Both the position numbers and the translations under genes were made by a program. Below are positions 42,289 to 51,591 of a DNA stretch of 55,550 bases, piece after piece (within the stretch, counting starts at the first letter, position 1; each line of letters starts with the position of its first letter). This DNA comes from UBA7396 sp047637875. Its GTDB lineage: Bacteria > Patescibacteriota > Gracilibacteria > BD1-5 > UBA6164. The notes under the pieces are model-generated. The model did not search any database and had not been told where the DNA came from. It saw only the letters and a program-made list of their open reading frames with translations. The stretch covers positions 1 to 55,550 of the forward strand of contig JBLJBH010000024.1 in assembly GCA_047637875.1 (NCBI GenBank), in the 5' to 3' direction.

Positions 42289-43047
42289 TTAATTACTATA
42301 TAAATTAAAATCAGAAGGTTTTTCTTTTGTGTTAGATAAAATAATTTTAGGTATTTTATCAATCTCAACATCAGTTTCAATTACTAATGTATTTCATTTA
42401 TTTAAAAAATTCCAAATTTTATCAGAATAATTATTATTAGATAATAAAATTATTCATTCAAGTCAACTTGATATTATATCTTTTAATTCATTTCATCAAT
42501 TTATGATAAATCATTTTCTTTTTTCTGTTTCAATATTACAAAATCATATTACAAATTTACGAACATAGTCTTTTTTTCATATGATTTGAAGCAAATAGCA
42601 ATTATTATTATCAACAAATTCTTTAAATTGAATTGCTTGTATTTGATTATCATATAGTACAGTTTCTATTTCTCTACGATTATTTGTTATTACTTGTTCT
42701 TGATCATCAAGTTTAGTAAATTCTCCTTTTCAACTATCTAATAAGTTTCTATATTCATGTTCAAAATTTAGATATTCAGGTATTCTACCATATTTATTAT
42801 TAAATTTAATTTTATCAAAAAAATACCAGATTAATCATATTAATATTAAATAAAATCATATATAATAAGGTGGATTATCAATTTTCACTCAGTATTTTCT
42901 TTCTAAAAATAATAAAATAAAATATCATATAATATTTCATCAAGAAATCATAAAAATACCTCACGAAACTAATTTTCAAGGTATTGTTCATATCAAAAAT
43001 TTTATTATTACTTCTTTTGTGAAAATACTATAAAATAAATCCTTCAA
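42289..43047 (-). CDS. Two-TM protein with cytoplasmic domain
   Basis: 252 aa from the TTG at 43047; the first ATG lies about 35 codons later. Two hydrophobic helices (about residues 20-60, GIFMISGGNIIGYFILLFL; and YYIGFYLILIGLIWYFF near 80) are followed by a soluble region: NNCYLLQIIGKKDYVRKFVI, GFIINGGNELKDIISSGLEG, IILLSNN and GNTLVIETDV, an alpha/beta pattern that could be TIR-, CARF- or phospholipase-like. No known catalytic motif. It ends 5 nt before the HNH gene and is first in the three-gene operon. Confidence 0.55.
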
Positions 43048-43118
43048 TTTTTTTCGTAATTAAAATAAATTACTATAAACTATAAGAACTTTATTTAAAA
43101 GCACAATATTAATATACA

Positions 43119-43163
43119 AAAAAGTCCCAAAAATTAATAAAAAATTAATATTTGGGACTTTTT
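43119..43163. terminator. Bidirectional terminator
   Basis: AAAAAAGTCCCAAAAATTAATA with TAATATTTGGGACTTTTT, a long stem with T runs on both sides. It separates the HNH operon from the 43.2-45.7 kb cluster. Confidence 0.8.
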
Positions 43164-43234
43164 CATGGGATGATTTTTGAATAATCTATATAAATCTTAT
43201 AGTTTTAAAATATCTTTTTTTCATGTAATATTTC

Positions 43235-43753
43235 TTATAAAATATCTCAAATCTTTCATTCAATTTGTTTTACTTCATTTTCAACCTCAAAATATTTTCC
43301 AGGATTTATAATTACTCATTTATAAACTCCTTTCTCTGGATTTACTTCATCAGTAAGTTTATTGAGTCAGTTTACTATGATATAATATTTTCAATCATAT
43401 TCAAAATATCATTCAAATTCTGGTACTTGTCTTTTTTCTTCTAATTCTTTTGCAAATTTTCCACTTTCCTCAAATCTTTGCTTTAATAATTCAACATCTT
43501 TATTTCTTGAAATTTCATCACTATATTCAACAACGAAAAAATTTCATCACATATCAAAAATTTCTATACCATTATTGAGTGGAATTTTTTTTGTATCTTT
43601 TCAAACAAAGTAAAAATTTCCCTTTACCATATCTTCAATATCTCAAGCAAAGTTTCATGTAATTTTCATTTCATAAAATACTATATCTTTCGCTTGAAAA
43701 GTTATAGGTGACACATCTGTTAAGTCTCGAATATCTCTTGTTACTATATTCAT
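43235..43753 (-). CDS. Hypothetical protein sharing its C-terminus with the 44146 gene
   Basis: 172 aa. MNIVTRDIRDLTDVSPITFQ opens it. The end, NPEKGVYKGVIINPGKYFEV then ENEVKQIEGKIGDIL, is almost identical, in DNA as well as protein, to the end of the protein at 44146. The middle segment RQVPEFEGYFEYDGKYYIIV also matches it more loosely. It may be one of a family of small effector or immunity proteins. Three residues separate it from the upstream gene (3-nt gap). Confidence 0.6.
43236..43325 (-). repeat. About 90-bp block repeated at 44148-44238
   Basis: The two blocks encode the common C-terminus of the genes at 43235 and 44146 and differ at only a few bases, far less than the rest of those genes. 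That suggests a recent duplication or gene conversion. Confidence 0.8.
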
Positions 43754-43755
43754 AC

Positions 43756-44136
43756 TTATTGAGGTGAGATAATAGTATTAACTTTCAAAGATATTTCCTC
43801 AAATAACTTATAGTCAATTCATCAGTCAATATCAGGTTTATATAATATCAAATAAAATTTTCATTGTCTCTCAAAATTTCACAATATTTTAACTCCGTTT
43901 GCTACTAAATTCTCTTTAAATCATTCCAGAAAGTCTTTATTATCAGATTCCAATAAATAATTAGATAATCAAAGTGTATAAAGCACTAGTTGTTCGTCTA
44001 GTTTTATTATATCCTTTTCATAATCAAAATCGATGAAAGCTCATTTCCCTTCTAGAATATAAAATATCTTTGATTCAAGCGTTCATAAATCCCTTTCAGA
44101 TTCATAAGTGATGTCTTTAAATTGCGTAGTTAACAT
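43756..44136 (-). CDS. Hypothetical protein
   Basis: 126 aa, MLTTQFKDITYESERDLGTL, then YILEGKGAFIDFDYEKDIIK, ending VNTIISPQ. Strand-rich with FYLILYKPDIDGGIDYKLFE near the end. It lies between two genes with matching C-termini and is likely in their operon. Function unknown. Confidence 0.6.
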
Positions 44137-44145
44137 ATTTTACTT

Positions 44146-44652
44146 TTACAAAATATCTCAAATCTTTCATTCAATTTGTTTTACTTCATTTTCAACCTCA
44201 AAATATTTTCCAGGATTTACAATTACTCATTTATAAACTCATTTTTCTGGATTTATTTCTTCTGTGAGAGGATTATAAGCATAGAGAACGATATAGCAGT
44301 TTCAGTTGTGTTGAAAGATTCAAACAACTTCAGGTACTTGTCTATCATTATCATATTTTTCAGAGCTCAATATGTTTACTTTTTTAAACTTACTATTTAA
44401 TTGAGTAAGAGAGGTTTGTAAATTTACATCGCCTGGGTACTCTACAAACAGAAAATCAGGTGAGTAAAAATCATTTCCAACTTTTAAGTCAGGTCAGAAA
44501 TCGTGTTTCTCTCATCAACTTATAAGATATTCTCATAATTCAGAAAAAACATTATATGGGATTCATTCTTTAATATTTGATACTTCTCATATTCATTCTA
44601 TTAAATATGATTTTAAGTTTCAGTTTCATTTAGATTCGATTTTCATATTCAT
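44146..44652 (-). CDS. Hypothetical protein, partner of the 43235 gene
   Basis: 168 aa. MNMKIESKGNGNLKSYLIEG is the start; a second ATG lies two codons later. It contains GEKHDFGPDLKVGNDFYSPD and RQVPEVVGIFQHNGNCYIVL, then the shared end NPGKYFEVENEVKQIEGKIG. It sits 15 nt after the interrupted kinase gene. I do not recognise the family. Confidence 0.6.
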
Positions 44653-44667
44653 TTTTTATAAATAAAT

Positions 44668-45726
44668 TTATTTTACTTTTTTAGCTTCTGGAATTTTACT
44701 TCTTCAAAAGTCTATCATATAAACAATACCTTTTTTATCAACCATAAAATTTCACATATGTTCATCTCAGTGGTAAAATCATTTTTTAGCAAACTCTTGT
44801 AAAATAGGTTTTAATACTCATCAATGCGGAATTGGCCGATAATGGCTATCGAAATGTTTATCTCATGCATTAACTAAGTCTCTTCATTTTTCTGTTTTAA
44901 ATAGAGCACGTTCTTCTACAGAGTCTTTAGGAAGTTCTTGAAGTCATCTGGTTCTTATTAATTCAATAACTCAGTTGTCATTGAGGTTATGTAATTGTTC
45001 TTTTGGCATGTCTTGCAATTCTTTTTCATAGTATTTTAGATAAAACATACTTCTGAGATTTTGTCCTTCAATTTTCTACATTTCATAAACTCAGTGTAAT
45101 CATTGAAAGTTTGTTATGGTTGGTATATTGAATCGATTAAAATATTTTTCTTTATCTGTTCATTTATATTCTTTTCTAAATTCTTGGAGTTGGGATCTAA
45201 AACCAGTATGGTTTTGAAATTCATCTTCCAACTTATCAATATATTCTCCATTTTTTGATTCTTTTGCTATTTTTATGACTTTATCTTTTTTGGTAGGGTG
45301 TTCTAGTATAATACCATTAATTCATTCTCAAAGAAGTTTATCATGATCGAGTTTTCCTCAATATAATTCTACAAACTCTTTGTATTTTTGGTTATTGAGA
45401 AAATCATACCTCGGATCATCAAGTAAAGATTTTCATATATGAGGTAACTTTTCTTTTCCACAAACTCCTTTTTCCATAAGCGTTCTTATTTCATTATCAT
45501 TAAATCATGCTCTCTCAAGTATTATATATTTTTTTCTTAAATCTCAAATATCAAATTTTCACTCTTTATTTGGAAATCAAACATTATTAGCTTCAAGTAT
45601 AGCCTTTTCTTGTTCTGGAGGAAATTTCTTTCATTTGAGATAAAAACTTCCTGCTTCTAATCTTTCTTTATCTCCTAATCTTGCAATATCTTCCACTTTC
45701 TTGTTAAGAGAAAAAAGGGTGAGCAA
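44668..45726 (-). pseudogene. Protein kinase-like gene interrupted by in-frame TAG
   Basis: 353 codons in one frame, with TAG at 45076-45078. The N-lobe has a Gly-rich loop GEGINGIILEHP and the lysine of KVIKIAKE. The C-lobe has HGDEHMGNFMVD with the catalytic Asp and MIDFGRSK as the metal-binding motif, so all main kinase motifs are present. The TAG lies in the hinge, GVYEM-stop-KIEGQNLRSM. The frame continues perfectly, so it is a single gene broken by one nonsense codon or needing readthrough. The start appears to be TTG at 45726 after AAGGGG; the ATG at 45048 could start a free C-lobe. A promoter lies at 45800-45827. Confidence 0.7.
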
Positions 45727-45799
45727 ATAAATTGCCCCTTATTACTCTCAACGGTAAAAGAAAACTATTGTAAATTATGTAAATATTTTGGCATAAACA

Positions 45800-45827
45800 A
45801 ATATAAGACTTTTCATATCAAAGTCAA
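45800..45827 (-). promoter_or_regulatory. Promoter of the kinase cluster
   Basis: On the minus strand TTGACT (45822-45827) and TATATT (45800-45805) with 16-nt spacing, about 75 nt before the TTG start. Confidence 0.55.
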
Positions 45828-46043
45828 ATTTTGCCTTGTGTTTGCTATAATCAACACAAAGCTTTTTTATAAAATGAAGTCTTGATTTTCCTTTTGTTAT
45901 AATTAAAATGAAGAAAATTGAAGTGTTGGTATATTGTTATAAAACTGGAATATAAATATTTCCTTTATATTCTATTACTTCCCTCCTTACACGTTTTACC
46001 AATGCGAACCAGAATTAAAAATCTACATTAAATAATTTTAACC
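45828..46043. other. Intergenic region between kinase cluster and NUDIX gene
   Basis: No gene seen. There is an imperfect hairpin TTGTGTT/AACACAA at about 45844-45867 followed by T6, and TATAAT-like boxes towards the NUDIX gene, but no convincing paired -35. Confidence 0.4.
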
Positions 46044-46484
46044 ATGAAAACAATAAGAACTTGAGCATATGCAATATTAAAATATAAAGATAATATTGTT
46101 GTAATAAAAAAATGAAGATGACCATTTACATGACTTTATGATTTACCTTGATGAAAAATTGAACATGGTGAAAAAAATATTGAATCTTTAGAAAGAGAAA
46201 TCATAGAGGAAGTATGATTAAAAAAATCAGATTTTCATATTGAAAAAATATTAACTGTTGAAGAAGATTTTGTACAACACGTTTGGCAATGAGAAGAAAA
46301 AGATGAACATATTATAGCTATAGTTTATCTTGTTAATATTATAAAAGATGATTTTAATATGAATTATATTGAAAAATGATGAGATGCTAATGGATTAAAA
46401 TTAATTGAAATAAATGATAACGAAACTCCAAAAACAAATATTTTAAAAAAAGCTATAGAAAAGTTTTTAATTATAAATAATTAA
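46044..46484 (+). CDS. NUDIX hydrolase
   Basis: 146 aa. The NUDIX box is complete: GGKIEHGEKNIESLEREIIE followed by EVGL (G-x5-E-x7-R-E-U-x-E-E-x-G-U), about residues 38-60. It hydrolyses a nucleoside diphosphate linked to another moiety, with the catalytic glutamates binding Mg2+. The substrate is unknown; some family members sanitise oxidised nucleotides such as 8-oxo-dGTP. Eleven glycines are encoded by TGA. It is the only plus-strand gene at the right end of island 2 and stands just inside the right 89-bp repeat. Confidence 0.88.
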
Positions 46485-46496
46485 TTTTCTTATTTT

Positions 46497-46622
46497 TTAT
46501 AAAATTCTTTGTTTTCACCTATATTCACTATAATACTCATAATCATCATTATAAAGATTGGCAACATTGAACTCTTTATGTTCTTCAAAAAAAGTTCTCA
46601 ATATTTTCATTGTAGCAAGCCA
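46497..46622 (-). pseudogene. Serine recombinase C-terminal tail, third copy
   Basis: The frame encodes LWLATMKILRTFFEEHKEFN, then VANLYNDDYEYYSEYRGKQR, matching the tail of recombinase 3. An ATG at 46610 would give 37 aa. It lies directly after bcp. It contains the right 89-bp repeat and is the likely attR of island 2. Confidence 0.7.
46511..46599 (+). repeat. Right 89-bp direct repeat of island 2
   Basis: One mismatch to 27220-27308 (C/T in AATACYCAT). It marks the junction with the bcp core region. Confidence 0.85.
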
Positions 46623-46632
46623 TAAAACCAAA

Positions 46633-46659
46633 AAAAGAGCTAATTAACTTAGCTCTTTT
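46633..46659. terminator. bcp terminator
   Basis: AAAGAGCTAA/TTAGCTCTTT with a short loop and a T run on the minus strand. It overlaps the bcp stop codon. Confidence 0.75.
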
Positions 46660-47105
46660 AATACTTTTTGCGCGTGATTTGTTGCTTTTACATTTTTCCA
46701 AGATTTTAGAATGTTACCTTCACTATCAAGTAAAAATGTTGAACGAATTACTCACTGAATAATTTTTCAATAATTATTTTTCTCTCAATAAGCTCAAAAA
46801 TGTTTATGTAAAACAAGTTCCGGATCAGAAATCAAATCTACTTTTAAATCTTCTGATTTTATAAAATCTTTATGAGAAGAAATTGAGTCTTTTGAAATTC
46901 AAATTACTACAACTCATATTTTAGCAAATTCATCTTTTAAACAAGAAAAATCTTTATTTTCTATTGTACATCCAGGAGTATTATCTTTTGGATAAAAATA
47001 TAAAATAGTTTTTTTACCAAAACTTAGAAGTTCTTTAAGCGTAAAGGTTCATGTATCTCAAGTATAAGCAACTGCTTCATACTTTTTATTTAAATCTAGT
47101 GTCAT
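46644..47105 (-). CDS. bcp: Thiol peroxidase, Bcp-type peroxiredoxin
   Basis: 153 aa, normal length for Bcp/PrxQ, which reduces hydroperoxides with thioredoxin-type electron donors. ILYFYPKDNTPGCTIENKDF includes the peroxidatic cysteine in PGCT (about residue 46), and a second cysteine follows in DFSCLKDEF (about 54). GVVVIGISKDSISSHKDFI and VIRSTFLLDSEGNILKSW are typical. Nine glycines from TGA. It is the first core gene after island 2 and is preceded by smpB on the same strand. Confidence 0.93.
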
Positions 47106-47162
47106 AATTTTATAGTTAAATGATAATAGCTATCATTGTACTAAAAATAAATAAAATTACAA

Positions 47163-47618
47163 CTAAATAAATTTTTTCATCATCATTTTAGCTTCTTTAT
47201 CTAAACTTCTTTCTTTTAAAACTTGTTTTTTATCATACTCTTTTCTTCATTTAGCAAGTCAAACTCTGAGTTTTATAAGACTTCCAGAAAAATAAAGCTC
47301 TAGTGGAATAATTGCAAAACCTCATTCTTTTTGTTTAGATAATAATTGTAATATAGTTTTTTTATGTAAGAATATTTTTCTATCTCTATCTCATGGTAAA
47401 GTTTGTCTATTTACTAAGGTTTTCCAAGGAGTTATATGCATTCACTTTATATATGGAGCTCAGGAAAGAAGTGAAATATAACTTCATTTTAAGTTTACAT
47501 GTCAACTTCTTATTGATTTAACTTCATGTCAAAAAAGCTCAATTCCAGCTTCCCAAGTATCAAGTATTTCATAATCAAAATATGCTTTTTTATTTTTTGT
47601 AATCAGTGAATTATTCAT
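47163..47618 (-). CDS. smpB: SsrA-binding protein SmpB
   Basis: 151 aa, the usual length. SmpB binds tmRNA and delivers it to stalled ribosomes in trans-translation. NKKAYFDYEILDTWEAGIEL with GHEVKSIRSGHVNLKGSYIS is the RNA-binding OB-type core. RDRKIFLHKKTILQLLSKQK and GLAKGRKEYDKKQVLKERSLD complete the family pattern, and the C-terminal tail MMMKKFI would follow the mRNA path. The start lies one base from the stop of the M23 peptidase gene. The tmRNA gene is not in the window. Confidence 0.95.
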
Positions 47619-47619
47619 A

Positions 47620-48783
47620 TTATTTTTGAAAAATTTTATATTGATTTTGTAAAATGTATTCTTTGGTTTCTCATTTAAAATACCAATCCCAATTCATATA
47701 ATCTTCTAAAGTATTATTTCATGCATTTTCTTTTTTATAAGGATTTTTTCTAAGTTCAAAGTGTAGATGATAATCAGTATAATTTTTATCTGGAACTCAG
47801 GTAATTCAAACTGTTCCTATATATTGTCCCCTATTTATGGTATCTCAAACTTGTAAATCTGGATTTACTTTATCCAGATGTGAATAAAAAATAACATCTC
47901 ATTTCATAGTTTTTACCCAAACTTGATTTCATCTCAAAATATCTAAATTCATAATTTTATCTTTTTGAGTAATTTGGTCTCATTTTTTCATTTTTGATAA
48001 ATCTCAAAATTTAAAATCTTTTACTATTTTTACAATTATACCATCATCTATAGAAACAATTTTTGTTCCAGCTGGAGCATCAATATCCCATCATTCATGA
48101 ATAGCATTAGTATAACTTGCTCTGTATGGACGAGAAGAATTTGGAAGTTTGGAAGGATTTTTTCCATCTGGTAATTTATATCAAGAAATTGGAATTTGAT
48201 AGAGTTTTTTTCTTTTTTCTATAATGTAATTTATTTTTGAATTATTATATTCAAGCTCGTCATAATGTCTTGATTTCTTAATATATTCAAAATTTGGATT
48301 TGTATTATCTATAGAAGCAAAAAGCTTAAATTTATTTTTTTCTGTTATATATTTAGAGCTTAATAAAGCTAACATTTTTGTTTCTATATCAGTAAATTTA
48401 TTATATAATTCAAAATCAGAAATAAGATTTAGTTTGAAATGTGTGTTAGTAAAAATATCTCATTTTTCATTTTGAAGATAAAAATTTTCATTAAAACATT
48501 TTTTATCCAATACAGAAAAACTAAAAAAATTTAATGATTCTTTTTTGTATAAAAACTCAGTATGTGTCGAACAAATAGATGATATTTTATAATTTGATAT
48601 ATCATCAACTGATTTAAAAACTATTATATTTTTATTTAATTTATCTGAATTTAAATAAATATTTTTTGAGGAAAGTCCAGAAAAAACTATGTCTACATTT
48701 TTAAAAAATGCAGAATCAACCATAGTATAGTAAAAGAAAAATCAACTAAGTAAGAAAATTATCAAAATATTTTTAAAATTCAT
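47620..48783 (-). CDS. M23 (LytM) family metallopeptidase
   Basis: 387 aa. An N-terminal hydrophobic signal or anchor (KNILIIFLLSGFFFYYTMV) indicates export. The LytM domain is C-terminal: HEGWDIDAPAGTKI (the H-x3-D zinc ligands, about residue 225), VIFYSHLDKVNPD and YHLHFELRKNP with the HxH. Such enzymes cut peptidoglycan peptide bonds. Residues 30-200 hold no known domain and include repeated Asn/Lys segments. It directly precedes smpB and may remodel the cell wall. All metal ligands are present, so it is likely active. Confidence 0.88.
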
Positions 48784-48846
48784 TTTTTGTATTTAGAAAA
48801 TGTAATAAAAAGATTATAGAAAAATGTAGAATTATTTCAAATGTTT

Positions 48847-50673
48847 TTATAACATAATATCTCATAAAACATCATCTAATCACTCATCTCCCGTTTTTAG
48901 TTCTGAAGGAAGTTTTTCTTGTTTTTCATTTTTTTGTTTTTCTAAAAATTCTTTTTTTGCTTCTTTTAATTTTTCTTCGATTTGTAATTTTAAACTTTTT
49001 AATTCATTTTCTTTGTCTTTTAATTCTTTATTATTATTATTTCAAGATAAATTATTTTTTATTCATCTTTCTATATAACTAATTGCTACATTCATTTTTT
49101 TATCAAATTCATACTCATCATTTACAAAAGCTTTAATATTATATTCTATATTTTTTAATAATAATTCAGCAACATTGAAATAATTAAATGGGTTTGTTTT
49201 ATCAAGTTTTATTTGTTCAAGTAAAATAGAATATCATTTTTTAAAATCTCAATTTTTCAATCTATCCATAGCAATATCAAAAATAGTTTTTCATTCATTT
49301 CAAATTTCATCTATACATTTTGTAAGTAATCCTATTGATTCTTCTTTTCTTAAAACTTTTGATAAATGTCATTCTAAAGCAAATTTTCTTTTTTCATCTG
49401 AAACTCATTTTTGTATCATTTCTTTTCATAATTCTACTTCTCAATGTTCTAAACATTCAGCTCAAAAATAAAGTTGTGTAGTATTTGAAACTGGAAGATT
49501 TAGATTATTTTTATATTCATCTAATGCTAATTTAAAAGCCGAAACTGATCATTCTAAATCTCATTTTTTAGCTAAAATCTGACTTTGAATAACTGCTGTA
49601 ACAAATTTTGATGATGGGTCATCTTTTTTAAATTTTTCAAAACCATCTCATATAACTTTTAAAGCTTCCTGAAAATTTCATAATTGAGATTCAATATTTG
49701 CTAAATGCGCAAAATCATCAATACTATGAACACAAGAATTTTTACCATCTTGAATTACACTATTCATAGCTTGTTTTGCTGTATTTAATTCTCAACAAAA
49801 CAATGCGATTTCTCAAAGATATTTTTGTCTTTGAATATTTGATGATGATAATCAAATTGCTTGTTGTAAAATATTTATAGCTTCTTCATTTTTTCTATCA
49901 GCATGAAAAATATCAGCAAGTAATTCATAATTTTCTAAATACTGTGGATGTTTTTGTTTTATTTGTTTAGAAATTTTTTCTGCTTCTTTATATTTTCCAA
50001 GTTTATACAATGCTTTTGCATAAAAATATCAAAACCAACCATATTCAGCTATTTTACTTAGTTCAGTATCCTCTAATACAAAATTATATAATTTTACAAC
50101 TTCTTCATATCTAGATAATTCTAAGTATGAAAGCAGTTCTAAATAAACAACATCTTTTATATATTCTTTATTTGGGGTATTAATTAAATATTTCCTATAA
50201 TCTATACACTTTAAAATAGCTCATTGAAAATTTCATTGAAACATTAAATCATAAATTTTACTTAGTGCTTCTTTCTTTTTTATTAGTTTAGAAATTCTTT
50301 TTGATAAAAATTCTGGTGTAAATTTTTCATCATTTTTATATAAATATTCATCAACATGTAATTCTCATACTCACATAATTTTATCTATATCTTTGTTTGC
50401 TTTTTCTCTTGATGTAAGAATAATAAAACTAGTACTCCAAGGCACCATTTTCATTAAACGAAGTCTTTCTAAAAAATCCTTCCCAGTCATTTCAGTTTTA
50501 TGATAATATTCTGAAATAATTATATCATAAACATTTGATTTGACTTTATTTATAGCATCTGCAACATCTCTAGGGCAATCAATAGCAACTTGATTGTGTC
50601 CACAATTTGTTTTTAACTCTTCTTTAACTACTGAAGTGAATGCTTCATTTCTATCTAAATATAATACTCTCAT
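48847..50673 (-). CDS. Receiver-like domain fused to TPR repeats
   Basis: 608 aa. Residues 1-120 resemble a response-regulator receiver: MRVLYLDRNEAF, then YDIIISEYY at the phosphorylation strand, FIILTSREKA and the lysine segment YLYKN. The phospho-accepting Asp is replaced by Glu (IISE for the usual IISD/LLD), so the domain is probably not phosphorylated. The rest is TPR-like helical repeats (EYGWFGYFYAKALYKLGKYK, NYELLADIFHADRKNEEAIN, HLANIESQLGNFQEALKVIG) and a coiled-coil end. It is likely a cytoplasmic scaffold that senses conformation rather than phosphate. Confidence 0.75.
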
Positions 50674-50728
50674 AATAGTTTTTTAAAAATTGAGAGAAAA
50701 ATATAATAATTTTTTAATAAAAATCAAT

Positions 50729-50755
50729 AAAAAAACCTCAAATGAGGTTTTTAAT
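50729..50755. terminator. Terminator between the coiled-coil gene and the receiver-TPR gene
   Basis: AAAAACCTCA/TGAGGTTTTT with a 3-nt AAT-containing loop and T-rich flanks. Confidence 0.8.
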
Positions 50756-50765
50756 TTTTTAATTA

Positions 50766-51488
50766 TTATTCTTCAAATAATTCATCTAAGTTAATCATTT
50801 CTTGTGTTTCAATTAATTTACTTTCCAATATTTCTTTTAAAGCTTGTAATTGAGATAAAAAGTTATCTTTTTTTTCTTGTGATATATTCAAAGAACTATA
50901 TTTTTTTATTGAATTATCTATATTTGATAATATTTTATTAATTTTTTCTTCTGATAAATTAGAAAGTCTTTTTTCTAATTGTTTTTCAAATAAGTTTTTA
51001 TATTTATTAATCATTTCTTGTTTTTTAGAAACAACTTTTTTCCCAAATAACTCGATTTCTTTTTTATTTTCTTGAACTTTTTTATTTATTTGTTCTTTAA
51101 AAACTTCTTTTGATTTATTTATATCTTCACTTTTTTGTTCTATAAATTTATTTGTTTTATCTAAAGTTTGAGAAAAGTTATTTTTTAGAGTTTCAAGTGC
51201 TTTTAATTTTTCTTTATAAATAGATACATTTTTATAATATTCACTTTCTGGATTATCTAATAAATATTGAATATCAGCTTTATATCAAGCAATTTTTTTA
51301 TCTATTTGAGAAAAATCTCATTTTAAAAGTTGTTCATAAAATTCTCTTTTAAATTGACCATAATAATCTTGTTCAATATTATATGTTTTTGTTTCTTTTG
51401 AATATTCTTCTCAAGCCAAAACATAAACTGGTGTCATTAAAGTTATTAAAACAAATAATGAAATAAAATTTTTATTTATATTTTTCAT
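50766..51488 (-). CDS. Secreted coiled-coil protein
   Basis: 240 aa. A signal peptide, MKNINKNFISLFVLITLMTP then VYVLAG, is followed by a highly charged coiled coil to the end (KYKNLFEKQLEKRLSNLSEE, LQALKEILESKLIETQEM), with no other domain. It is probably periplasmic or extracellular. It lies between two terminators, so it is a single-gene transcript. It may be a structural or surface component. Confidence 0.75.
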
Positions 51489-51561
51489 ATTAAAAAATTA
51501 ATTATAAAATTGTATCTTAAAAATACTTGCAAATATAATCATATTTAAAAAATAAGTCAAA

Positions 51562-51591
51562 TAAAAAATGATGTAAAAACATCATTTTTTA
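51562..51591. terminator. Terminator of the glycosyltransferase gene
   Basis: AAAAAATGATGT/ACATCATTTTTT with an AAAA loop. It overlaps the stop codon of the gene to its right. Confidence 0.8.

Larger units (their letters stand above)
27220..46599. mobile_element. Island 2: recombinase, ATPase, TA and defence genes
   Basis: About 19.3 kb between two 89-bp direct repeats (27220-27308 and 46511-46599) that differ at one base. The left copy lies inside the 3' end of recombinase 3. Cargo includes an FtsK-type ATPase, toxin-antitoxin, Septu-like and HNH systems. The right copy lies next to the core gene bcp. Boundaries are inferred from the repeats. Confidence 0.7.

Noticed and set aside
42289..43047. 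CD-NTase effector relationship with the island 1 one-TM protein
   Set aside because: Both have membrane helices and alpha/beta domains, but I find no convincing alignment between them.
45844..45872. Terminator at the TTGTGTT/AACACAA hairpin
   Set aside because: The stem is imperfect and no plus-strand gene lies upstream of it, so a function cannot be supported.
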